From: Microcoleus sp036704825
Lineage (GTDB): Bacteria > Cyanobacteriota > Cyanobacteriia > Cyanobacteriales > Microcoleaceae
NCBI GenBank assembly: GCA_036704825.1
Contig: JAUBSN010000008.1
Location: 1-64,000, forward strand
Direction of reading: 5' to 3'
Length of the DNA stretch: 64,000 nt
In this document: positions 53,234-61,076 of the stretch, one piece after another
Numbering within the stretch: position 1 is the stretch's first letter
Layout: every line of letters begins with the position of its first letter
Program-made: the position numbers and the translations under genes
Notes under the pieces: generated by a model
What the model was told of the DNA's origin: nothing
Seen by the model: the letters and a program-made list of their open reading frames with translations, nothing else
The model's database searches: none

Positions 53234-53596
53234 TCAAGCAACCACAACCGCTGTTTTAGCATTCTCACTCAACAGCAACTGGCCTGTTGCATCAATACTA
53301 AAATCTTTCCCCAGCAGAAAACCCTGGCCCATCAACCGCTGGCAAACAACCAGGGCAGTAATGCGGCGAATTTCTTCCATCACGTCAGCAGGAATCAAAT
53401 AACTCAAACTCCAGATTACCGAATCGCAGTCAGACCAAATCAAACGCTCAATACTGACAATCATCAAAGCAGCTACACTGTCAACAGACAGCCGCCCTCT
53501 GAGATCGGCAATCAAATCTTTACCAATTAAGCTATTGCGACTCATCATCGCTCTAGCCATCTTCCCAATTTCTTGTTCGAGTTCTAAATGATTCAT
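53234..53596 (-). CDS. Hypothetical protein, about 120 residues
   Basis: The product (MNHLELEQEIGKMARAMMSRNSLIGKDLIADLRGRLSVD in two stretches, and GQGFLLGKDFSIDATGQLL) is mostly helical. The motif (S/F)LxGKDxxID/ADxxGxL appears twice, near both ends, suggesting a small internal duplication. No family is recognised. An ATG three codons earlier (53605) is also in frame. Confidence 0.5.
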   Translation of the reverse strand: MNHLELEQEIGKMARAMMSRNSLIGKDLIADLRGRLSVDSVAALMIVSIERLIWSDCDSVIWSLSYLIPADVMEEIRRITALVVCQRLMGQGFLLGKDFSIDATGQLLLSENAKTAVVVA

Positions 53597-53605
53597 GATT
53601 GGCAC

Positions 53606-54003
53606 TGGCTTTGATATTTTTAAACCACTACTCAGAGTAAAAACAGTAGCCGCTACCAGGTTCTGCCCTAGCGTAGCTGACGCAGGCTCTACCGCAACTC
53701 TTTTAACAAAGTATACCTAAAGAAAGATCGAAAATGTATCTAAAGACAGATACTAAAGTATAATTTTTTTAACTTAACTAGAGCTGCGAAGTCCTAGAAG
53801 AGTTACTGGCAGCAGCGAATGAGCGCATTTTTGCCCGCCGAGGCCCAGAGAAACGTTGATATAGTAAAGGATTTCTGAATGTGGTACTTGACACTCTCAG
53901 CGCTCTCCTATGCGGCGATCGTAGGTGGATAGACAATTAATGAACTTTCTGCAACCATCGTTAGGTGGTAAAATGAGGGGTTGCTTAGCAAAGGAGTTGA
54001 TGA
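53606..54003. other. Intergenic region upstream of the channel gene
   Basis: No gene is seen. It holds an imperfect palindrome around GGTTCTGCCCTAGCG...CGCAGGCTCTACC (53660-53691) and a TTGACACTCTCAGCGCT stretch at 53887 that resembles a transposon tip but is isolated. The last ten bases carry the GGAG ribosome site of the next gene. Confidence 0.4.
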
Positions 54004-55056
54004 GTGAAGGAAAATATTTCTAAACTACATCATCCTGCGGTTAGAGGAGTTGTCAAGCGAGTACCCCTAATTGGTTGCTTGCTGATCGCGGTTTTTAGCT
54101 GCTGGCTCTATCAAACTTTGCCAGTTCAGGCAGAGACTGTTACATCTCCAAAAAGTTGTCAAATAGGAGTTTACTTAACATCCTTGCGAGATTTTCATCC
54201 AGCAGAGAAGTCGTTTACTACAAACTTCTGGATCTGGAGCGTTTGTCCTTTTGAGACTCCAAAACCTTTGGAAAGCCTGAAGGTTGTAAATAGCAAGGAA
54301 GTTAACAAGAATTACACAAGTTTTTCCCGAAGCGAAAATCTGTCGGATATATTTAAGGCAAGTAAAAACGTATTCTGGTCTGAAGAGGAGATTAGCGCAA
54401 CTTTATATCACAACTGGGACACAAAAAATTATCCATTCGATCGCCATGTATTGCAAATTCCCCTTGAGGAAACACAGTTAGATGCTTCAATCTTCGTTCA
54501 CGCCCCAGATTTTGCGAACACAGGTTATCCGCAAGACCTAGATTTGGAAGGTTGGGCAATTCAAGATTTTAGAATTTCTCAAGAGAATTTTACTTATAGG
54601 ACAAGCTTTGGTAGTCCGGACATAAAAAGAAAACTAAATTCCCGATCGCGCTTAGTTATTTCAATTACAATCAACCGCGAGAGTAAAGTTAGCTTTTTTA
54701 AACTTGTGATGGGAGTTTATGCTGCGGTTGCACTCTCAATAATGGCATTGTTGCTGGATGAAGAATTAATGGGCATCCTTGTTGGTAATTTGTTTGCAGT
54801 TATAGTGAATCTGCAAGCAGCGACCTCAGATTTGGGTAGCAGCAATTCTGTCACCCTGATTGATTTCATCCACATCATCGCCATCATTTACATCTTCCTA
54901 ACAGCAATTCTGCTGGTCTACACTCGATTTTTAAGTGAATCCGACCAGGCGCATTTGTCACGGTATTTAAGGCGCAGCCTTGCTGTTCCGATCCTGGCTG
55001 GCTCATTCGTTGTTCTTAATATTGTTGTCATTTCTCATGCGGCGATCGTGGGTTAG
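54004..55056 (+). CDS. Pentameric ligand-gated ion channel homologue (Cys-loop receptor-like)
   Basis: It starts at a GTG seven bases after GGAG. A signal/membrane segment (20-42) precedes a beta-rich domain. IGVYLTSLRDFHPAEKSFTTNFWIWS (54-79) corresponds to the first strands of GLIC. YPFDRHVLQIPLE (143-155) is the Cys-loop YPFDxQ motif. LEGWAIQDFRI (181-191) and RLVISITINRE (216-226) match the last strands before M1. Four membrane helices follow at about 230-250, 254-273, 284-306 and 324-348, the normal pLGIC number. M1 lacks the usual Pro and the M2 pore sequence is divergent, so conduction is unproven. The weaker alternative is a DUF4436-like protein. It precedes a Wsp-like chemosensory operon by 134 bases. 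Confidence 0.75.
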   Translation: MKENISKLHHPAVRGVVKRVPLIGCLLIAVFSCWLYQTLPVQAETVTSPKSCQIGVYLTSLRDFHPAEKSFTTNFWIWSVCPFETPKPLESLKVVNSKEVNKNYTSFSRSENLSDIFKASKNVFWSEEEISATLYHNWDTKNYPFDRHVLQIPLEETQLDASIFVHAPDFANTGYPQDLDLEGWAIQDFRISQENFTYRTSFGSPDIKRKLNSRSRLVISITINRESKVSFFKLVMGVYAAVALSIMALLLDEELMGILVGNLFAVIVNLQAATSDLGSSNSVTLIDFIHIIAIIYIFLTAILLVYTRFLSESDQAHLSRYLRRSLAVPILAGSFVVLNIVVISHAAIVG

Positions 55057-55190
55057 ATCAAAACGCCAGTACACAAAAGATTACCAAATAATTTAGTCCT
55101 TGCTTATTTGGCGCTCATGTGCTAACGTTGAATAAAAAGTTTATATTCTAAAAATATTCACTCATCCCGACTAAAAACTGATCGTTATAA

Positions 55191-55649
55191 GTGTTAATTC
55201 TACTATTCTACGCAGGGAATGACCTCTACGCGATCGACAGTTCGTACATTGTGGAGGTAATTCCACGAGTCAGCCTCAGAAAGGTGCAGCACGTACCAGA
55301 ATACGTTCCCGGTTTGTTTAACTACCGGGGAGTAGTCTTGCCCGTGATCGATTTGTGCCATTTGATCCAAGGTACACCGAGTCGATCGCACCTCAGTACC
55401 CGCATCATGATCGTCAAATATCCCCGCCCAAACGAGTCGCTACAATATGTAGGGTTGATGGCAGAGCGGGTGACGGAGACCCTAAGTATATCAAACAGAG
55501 ATATTACGGATTCCAGCATTCGAGTTGAGGAAGCACCCTACTTAAGCGGTACGATTGTCGATGAAAAACGGATTATTCAATGTGTCGAGCTTGAGCGACT
55601 TTTCAGCGATGAGCGACATAATTACTTGCTGATGGGTGAAGAAACTTAA
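55191..55649 (+). CDS. cheW: CheW-like adaptor (WspB position)
   Basis: The 152-residue CheW domain protein has the conserved NYRGVVLPVIDLCHLI motif and strands of both small barrels. It starts at a GTG. CheW couples chemoreceptors to CheA. It opens the chemosensory gene set, ten bases before the first receptor gene, in the place of WspB. Confidence 0.9.
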   Translation: MLILLFYAGNDLYAIDSSYIVEVIPRVSLRKVQHVPEYVPGLFNYRGVVLPVIDLCHLIQGTPSRSHLSTRIMIVKYPRPNESLQYVGLMAERVTETLSISNRDITDSSIRVEEAPYLSGTIVDEKRIIQCVELERLFSDERHNYLLMGEET

Positions 55650-55664
55650 TCAAAATGAGTGTTA

Positions 55665-57272
55665 ATGGAGAATATGTTGAACAAAATTATTAACCGTCTA
55701 ATACTGGGCTTCTCGATTCCTATTGTTTTCCTAATCCTATTCGGAGCCATCATTTATTCAAGCACTGCTCATTTAATCAAATTGCAGGGAGACTCAAAGC
55801 AAATCGTTGAAAACATCAGAGATATGGATGAGTATGTTTATGATGTCACGAGAATTATCGCCAGTATCCGAGGATATGCCCTCTATCCGAAGGATCAGTA
55901 CTATCGCGGGACTTACGATCAAGCCCGAGAATCAATGCTTCAAAACAAGCAGGATTTGGCAAAAGTTGTCGATCCACAAGCTCAAGCAGTAATCAACGAC
56001 TTGATTAAGATTGGTGATGACTACGATCGCGTGGCAGCGGGTATTTATCCACTCGTCGATGCCAATAAGCTGAATGAGGCGAAAGAAGAAATTTTAATCC
56101 CCCGGGTTGCCAAACTTGAAGACGCCCGCCTTCGTGCGCTTACCATTCTTGACAATCGACTCAATGAGAATCTACGAGAGGGCGAGCAAGCCAAGAATTT
56201 TGAGAATCTGGTGATTATTCTGGGAACGCTGTTGACGCTGCTGGCAACCGTGGTGACAGGCTTGTGGGTGGCTTCACCCATCCAGCGACAGCTTCCAAGA
56301 GTGGTGCAAGCAGCAGAGCAGATTGCTGATGGAGATTTACAGCAAACAATTGAGCCGAATCAAGATGGTAGCGAAATTGGTCAATTAATGACCGCGTTTC
56401 ACAATATGTCCAAAAATCTGAACTCGCTAATTCTCCAGATGCAAAAGTCTGGAGTGCAGATCGGCACTTCCGCAACTCAGATTGCAGCAGCCGGTAAAGA
56501 GTTAGAAGCCACTGTTACAGAACAACTAGCTTCAACCAATGAAGTGAGTGCAACCTCGCAGCAGATTGCCACCACTTCTAGAGAGCTAGTCAAGGTGATG
56601 GACCAGGTGGCGCTGATGGCGCAGTCTACAGCAATTGCTGCAGGTGCGAGTCAAAATGACTTAAACCGGATGGAAACGGTAATGCGCCAACTTTCGGCTG
56701 CAACCACCTCGATCGCGACAAAACTTGGGGTGATGAATGAAAAGGCCAACAACATTAACAGTGTTGTGACGACCATTAATAAGGTTGCCGATCAGACCAA
56801 CCTGCTGTCGCTAAATGCGGCGATCGAGGCAGAAAAAGCTGGAGAATATGGAGCGGGTTTCGCGGTTGTAGCACGGGAGATCCGCCGATTGGCTGACCAA
56901 ACCGCCGTCGCCACCCTGGAAATTGCCCAGATGATCAAGGAGATGCAGTCGGCAGTTTCTACTGGGGTAATGGAAATGGATAAGTTTAATAAATCTGTTG
57001 TTGATAGCGTTGCGGATGTCAGCAAGATTAGCGATCAGGTTGCTCAGGTAATTCAGCAGGTGCAAGGATTAACGCCACGCTTTGAGCAGGTGAGTCAGAG
57101 CATTGAGGAGCAATCGATGGGATCACAACAGATTAGTGAAGCGATGGGGTACCTGAGTCAAGCATCTCAGCAGACGGTGGACGCTTTACGGGAGACGAAC
57201 AGTGCTTTAGGGCAGCTTGATGGGGCGGCACATGGATTACGATCAGAAATTGCTCGATTCAAAACCGCTTAG
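55665..57272 (+). CDS. Methyl-accepting chemotaxis protein 1
   Basis: Membrane helices are at about 12-31 and 180-203, bounding a helical sensor of about 150 residues (four-helix-bundle or CHASE3-like). A HAMP domain follows (to about 255), then a long signalling coiled coil. Its hairpin tip is LNAAIEAEKAGEYGAGFAVVAREIRRLADQT, the CheA/CheW contact. The product starts at MENMLNK; a GTG at 55659 and an ATG at 55674 are alternatives. It shares its cytoplasmic half almost unchanged with the receptor at 58592. Confidence 0.93.
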   Translation: MENMLNKIINRLILGFSIPIVFLILFGAIIYSSTAHLIKLQGDSKQIVENIRDMDEYVYDVTRIIASIRGYALYPKDQYYRGTYDQARESMLQNKQDLAKVVDPQAQAVINDLIKIGDDYDRVAAGIYPLVDANKLNEAKEEILIPRVAKLEDARLRALTILDNRLNENLREGEQAKNFENLVIILGTLLTLLATVVTGLWVASPIQRQLPRVVQAAEQIADGDLQQTIEPNQDGSEIGQLMTAFHNMSKNLNSLILQMQKSGVQIGTSATQIAAAGKELEATVTEQLASTNEVSATSQQIATTSRELVKVMDQVALMAQSTAIAAGASQNDLNRMETVMRQLSAATTSIATKLGVMNEKANNINSVVTTINKVADQTNLLSLNAAIEAEKAGEYGAGFAVVAREIRRLADQTAVATLEIAQMIKEMQSAVSTGVMEMDKFNKSVVDSVADVSKISDQVAQVIQQVQGLTPRFEQVSQSIEEQSMGSQQISEAMGYLSQASQQTVDALRETNSALGQLDGAAHGLRSEIARFKTA

Positions 57273-57280
57273 GCTTAAAG

Positions 57281-58576
57281 ATGGTACTATCTGCGATCGC
57301 GACATTACTGAGCCAAACTATAGGCTTAGACCCCGATTCAATAGGCTCCAACTGGATTGCCAGAGCCGCAGAGAATCGTCGAGTCTGCTGTAAATTGCCT
57401 GACTTGGAGAGCTATTGGGCACGCTTAAAAACCTCCGCTTCAGAATTACAGGAGCTGATCGAACTACTCATCGTGCCAGAGACCTGGTTTTTCCGGGATG
57501 GTAAACCGTTTGATTACCTGAAAACCTACGTCACCTCGGAATGGCTGCAGTCGCCAAACCGCAATCCGCTCCAACTGCTGAGTGTCCCATGCTCTACGGG
57601 CGAAGAACCTTACTCAATGGCGATCGCCCTACTAGAAGCGGGTCTGCTTCCGAAACAGTTCGCGATCGATGCGATTGACATTAGTCATGGATCCCTGGCA
57701 AAGGCCAAGCGCGCAGTCTACACCAAAAACTCCTTTCGCGGCGATGTTTGGACAGGGCGAGAGCGCTACTTTCAGCAAACGGCGGAGGGTTACGAACTAT
57801 GCCAGCCCGTTAGGGGGCTCGTCAATTTTCAGCAGGGGAATGTAATGACCTCCCTTACGCTCCTTCAAAAGAAATACGACATCATCTTCTGCCGCAACTT
57901 GTTGATCTACCTGCAATCAGAAACGTGCTCACAGGTATTAGCAGCGATCGATCGCCTACTCATACCAGGAGGGTTACTGTTTGTTGGAGCGTCTGACACG
58001 GGAAAAATTGTCGCAGACAAGTACGTCTCTGTCCGTCAGCCTTTCACATTTGCTTATCGAAAATCGAAACCATCGCTGCCAAAACAGGCACCCCTCAATA
58101 TTACTCAACTCAGACAGATGCCCTCTCAACTAATAACTCCTCAAACCATTGCTAAGAAATCTTTAGGAGTGAAAAATTCCTCTGCGCCCGACACTCAGCC
58201 AATCAAAGAATCCGATCCATCTGCGAGTTCAAAGGATTTAAGCCCTCAACCAACATCGTCTCTTGATTTACAAACAGTGAAAAAGTTAGCGGATGACGGG
58301 CGATCTGCAGAAGCGATCGCGCTTTGTAACTCCTATCTTATTCATAATCCAACGAGTGCGGCTGCCTACACTCTCTTAGGAGAACTATATCAGGCCCACC
58401 AGCAGAATGCCGAAGCAGAGAGATGTTTTCAACGTGCTATATACTTGGAGCCAACCTCTTATGAAGCGTTAGTTCACCTCGCCTTATTGAAGGAAAATCA
58501 AGGCGATACAGTAGGGGCAAAAATCATTCAGCAGCGAATTCAGCGCTTGCAGCACCGTCTCAGAACAGAAGCTTAG
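57281..58576 (+). CDS. cheR: CheR-type methyltransferase with C-terminal TPR (WspC-like)
   Basis: The N-terminal 260 residues are a CheR domain: ETWFFRDGKPFDYL, SAM motif LSVPCSTGEEPYSMAIALLEAG, IDISHGSLAKAKRAVY and IFCRNLLIYL. A Ser/Pro-rich linker leads to two TPR units (about 340-420). CheR methylates receptor glutamates; the TPR tail is the mark of WspC-type enzymes and replaces the receptor pentapeptide as docking aid. It lies eight bases after the first receptor and 15 before the second. Confidence 0.93.
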   Translation: MVLSAIATLLSQTIGLDPDSIGSNWIARAAENRRVCCKLPDLESYWARLKTSASELQELIELLIVPETWFFRDGKPFDYLKTYVTSEWLQSPNRNPLQLLSVPCSTGEEPYSMAIALLEAGLLPKQFAIDAIDISHGSLAKAKRAVYTKNSFRGDVWTGRERYFQQTAEGYELCQPVRGLVNFQQGNVMTSLTLLQKKYDIIFCRNLLIYLQSETCSQVLAAIDRLLIPGGLLFVGASDTGKIVADKYVSVRQPFTFAYRKSKPSLPKQAPLNITQLRQMPSQLITPQTIAKKSLGVKNSSAPDTQPIKESDPSASSKDLSPQPTSSLDLQTVKKLADDGRSAEAIALCNSYLIHNPTSAAAYTLLGELYQAHQQNAEAERCFQRAIYLEPTSYEALVHLALLKENQGDTVGAKIIQQRIQRLQHRLRTEA

Positions 58577-58591
58577 AAAGGGAAACGTGAT

Positions 58592-60298
58592 ATGTTAAAA
58601 AATCTCTCCATGCAGGCACGGCTCATCTTCGCGTTCATGTTCATGGGGATTTTGGTGCTGATTGTAGCACTGGTAGGTCTCAGCGGCAGCTCTCGCTTGA
58701 GTAAGCACATCGACTCCCTAGCCAGCAATAGTGTGCCCAGCATCTCCGGCTTGTGGAAAATTAACGAAGGAAAAACCCAGATCGAATCATCAGAACGGGG
58801 CTTGCTGAATATCAATCTAAACAAAGGTGCGCGGCAGGCAGAGATCGATCGCATGGATAACGCCTGGAAGCAAATTCAGGAAGGGTTTCAGCAGTACGAA
58901 GCGACTCCTAAGTCGGACGCTGAACAGAAGGCATTTAAAGACTTTTTGAATACGTGGGATGCGTGGAAGAAAGCCCATGAGGAATTTTTGAGGCGCAATC
59001 TCCAGTTTGAGAGACTGGGAGTTTTCAATCTATTTGAAAATTCAGCGGGGAATGCTGGTTTGGCGATCGCTGCCTACAAAGAGCTTGAGAAGCAAGTTCA
59101 GGTAAACCGTCAACCCTTCACAGACGCCACCAATAAACTTTTGGAGGTGTTGAAAATGAATCAGGATTCGACAGCGGAAACAGAACGCGTATCGGCGAAA
59201 GATGTTTCTCAAGTCGGATTTTGGGCATTTGTGGCAATCCTGATCGGTCCGGGAACTGCGCTGTTATTTGGAATTTTCTTTAGCAACACGATCGCCAAAC
59301 CTTTAGGAGCCAAAATTGCAGGGGTAGTTGACATTGCCCAAAAGATTTCAGCAGGAGACTTAACCAGCCAAATTTCCCTCGCTGACCAGGAAGATGAAGT
59401 TGGCCAACTGCAGAATGCCTTTTACACCATGAATAAAGACCTGAATGCGCTAGTCAACCGCATTCAACAATCAGGTAATCAAATCACCAGTTCTGCCGAC
59501 CAAATTACGGCATCTGGAAGAAACCTGGAAGCAACGGTTACAGAACAGGTTGCTTCAACGAATGAAGTCAGTGCAACGGCCCATGAAATTGCCGCGACAT
59601 CAAGGGAATTGGTGAAAACAATGGAGCAGGTTGCTGCAATGGCTGAACAGACAACTGTGGCAGCCGGTAACAGTAAAGACAATCTGAACCACATCGATTC
59701 TGTGATGCGCCAGTTGCTAGAAGCTACTCAGGTAATTTCCTCCAAGCTGGAAATCATGGACAAACGAGCCAACAATATCAGCAGAGTGGTGACAACCATC
59801 ACGATTGTGGCAGATCAAACCAACTTGCTTTCGCTCAATGCAGCACTGGAAGCCGAGAGAGCCGGAGAATACGGCGCGGGCTTTTCGGTTGTGGCACGGG
59901 AAATTCGACGCTTAGCCGATCGGACTGCTGTTGCCACTCTAGAAATTGAGCAGATGATTAAGGAGATGCAATCGGCAGTTTCTACCGGCGTGACAGAGAT
60001 GGATAAGTTTACGAAGTCTGTTGTTGATAGCGTTGAGGATGTCAGCAAAATTAGCGAACAAATTGCCCAAGTCATTCAGCAGGTGCAGGGATTGACCCCA
60101 CGCTTTGAGCAGGTGAGTCAAAGCGTCGATGAACAATCTCAGGGAGCGCAACAAATTAGCGAAGCGATGGAGCATCTGAGCCAAGCATCTCAGCAGACAG
60201 CAGGCTCGTTGCGAGAAACCAATCACGCCTTAGAAGAACTTGACGAAGCTACTCATAGCTTAAAGAGAGAGATTGCGCGATTCAAAGTGATGGCATAG
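58592..60298 (+). CDS. Methyl-accepting chemotaxis protein 2
   Basis: Helices at about 9-30 and 210-232 bound a four-helix sensor (a 4HB_MCP-like region with SSRLSKHIDSLASNSVPSISGLWKINEG). HAMP and the signalling hairpin LNAALEAERAGEYGAGFSVVAREIRRLADRT follow. The sensor differs from that of MCP 1, while the last 250 residues are close copies. It takes the WspA-like position before the second CheW. Confidence 0.93.
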   Translation: MLKNLSMQARLIFAFMFMGILVLIVALVGLSGSSRLSKHIDSLASNSVPSISGLWKINEGKTQIESSERGLLNINLNKGARQAEIDRMDNAWKQIQEGFQQYEATPKSDAEQKAFKDFLNTWDAWKKAHEEFLRRNLQFERLGVFNLFENSAGNAGLAIAAYKELEKQVQVNRQPFTDATNKLLEVLKMNQDSTAETERVSAKDVSQVGFWAFVAILIGPGTALLFGIFFSNTIAKPLGAKIAGVVDIAQKISAGDLTSQISLADQEDEVGQLQNAFYTMNKDLNALVNRIQQSGNQITSSADQITASGRNLEATVTEQVASTNEVSATAHEIAATSRELVKTMEQVAAMAEQTTVAAGNSKDNLNHIDSVMRQLLEATQVISSKLEIMDKRANNISRVVTTITIVADQTNLLSLNAALEAERAGEYGAGFSVVAREIRRLADRTAVATLEIEQMIKEMQSAVSTGVTEMDKFTKSVVDSVEDVSKISEQIAQVIQQVQGLTPRFEQVSQSVDEQSQGAQQISEAMEHLSQASQQTAGSLRETNHALEELDEATHSLKREIARFKVMA

Positions 60299-60330
60299 AA
60301 ATTGAAAATTGAAAATTGAGAAATTGAACA

Positions 60331-61074
60331 ATGGAAAATTATTTGAATACGGTACCCATAACAGACGATTCGGAATTTGACCATCCAACCCTGAACGATT
60401 GCTGGAATCAAATTGGAGTGATGGGCGATCGCACCTGTGGCGAACTGAAGACGGTTATTCACTGCCGCAACTGCAAGGTTTACTCGGCGGCTGGACGCAG
60501 CTTGCTAGAGCGCAATGCTCCACCAGAATATCTCCAAGAATGGACAGACATCTTGTCGGAAGCTTCCACACAGCAGGTCGGAGTGGGAGAAGGGATGCTA
60601 GTTCGAGCCACAGATACCCTTTCTGTAATCATTTTTCGTCTCGGTAATGAACGGTTAGCATTGCCAGTCAACATCTTGCAAGAAGTGACTCATCCTTATG
60701 CCATTCATACCGTCCCTCATCGCAGTAACTCTGTATTTTTGGGGTTGATCAACATTCGCGGTGAAACGCTGCTCTGTATTTCGCTCAGAGACTTACTCGG
60801 TTTAGAGCCTGTCGCCGAATCAGCAGATTTCTCCAATACGATTAATCCACAACGGATGATTGTGGCTGGAAAGAATGAAAACAAGTGGGTCTTTCCAGTG
60901 GATGAGGTTCATGGAACTTACCGCTTCCATCTCAATGAGTTCAAAGATGCTCCTGTGGTGATTTCCAAAGCATCGGAAGCTTACACCAAAGGGGTCGTTA
61001 CCTGGCAAGGCAAGAAGATCAACTTTTTGGACTCTGAACTATTCTTTTACACCCTAAGTCACAAGGTTTTTTGA
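60331..61074 (+). CDS. cheW: CheW-like adaptor with Cys-rich N-terminus (WspD-like)
   Basis: The first 80 residues contain LNDCWNQIGVMGDRTCGEL and HCRNCKVYSAAGRSLLER, an N-terminal extension that, as I recall, marks WspD-type CheW proteins. The four cysteines could bind metal. The CheW barrel follows (VIIFRLGNERLALPVNILQEV, FLGLINIRGETLLCISLRDLLGL). The stop overlaps the region just before cheA, with the cheA ATG three bases past it. The start is 32 bases after the MCP 2 stop. Confidence 0.9.
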   Translation: MENYLNTVPITDDSEFDHPTLNDCWNQIGVMGDRTCGELKTVIHCRNCKVYSAAGRSLLERNAPPEYLQEWTDILSEASTQQVGVGEGMLVRATDTLSVIIFRLGNERLALPVNILQEVTHPYAIHTVPHRSNSVFLGLINIRGETLLCISLRDLLGLEPVAESADFSNTINPQRMIVAGKNENKWVFPVDEVHGTYRFHLNEFKDAPVVISKASEAYTKGVVTWQGKKINFLDSELFFYTLSHKVF

Positions 61075-61076
61075 CC

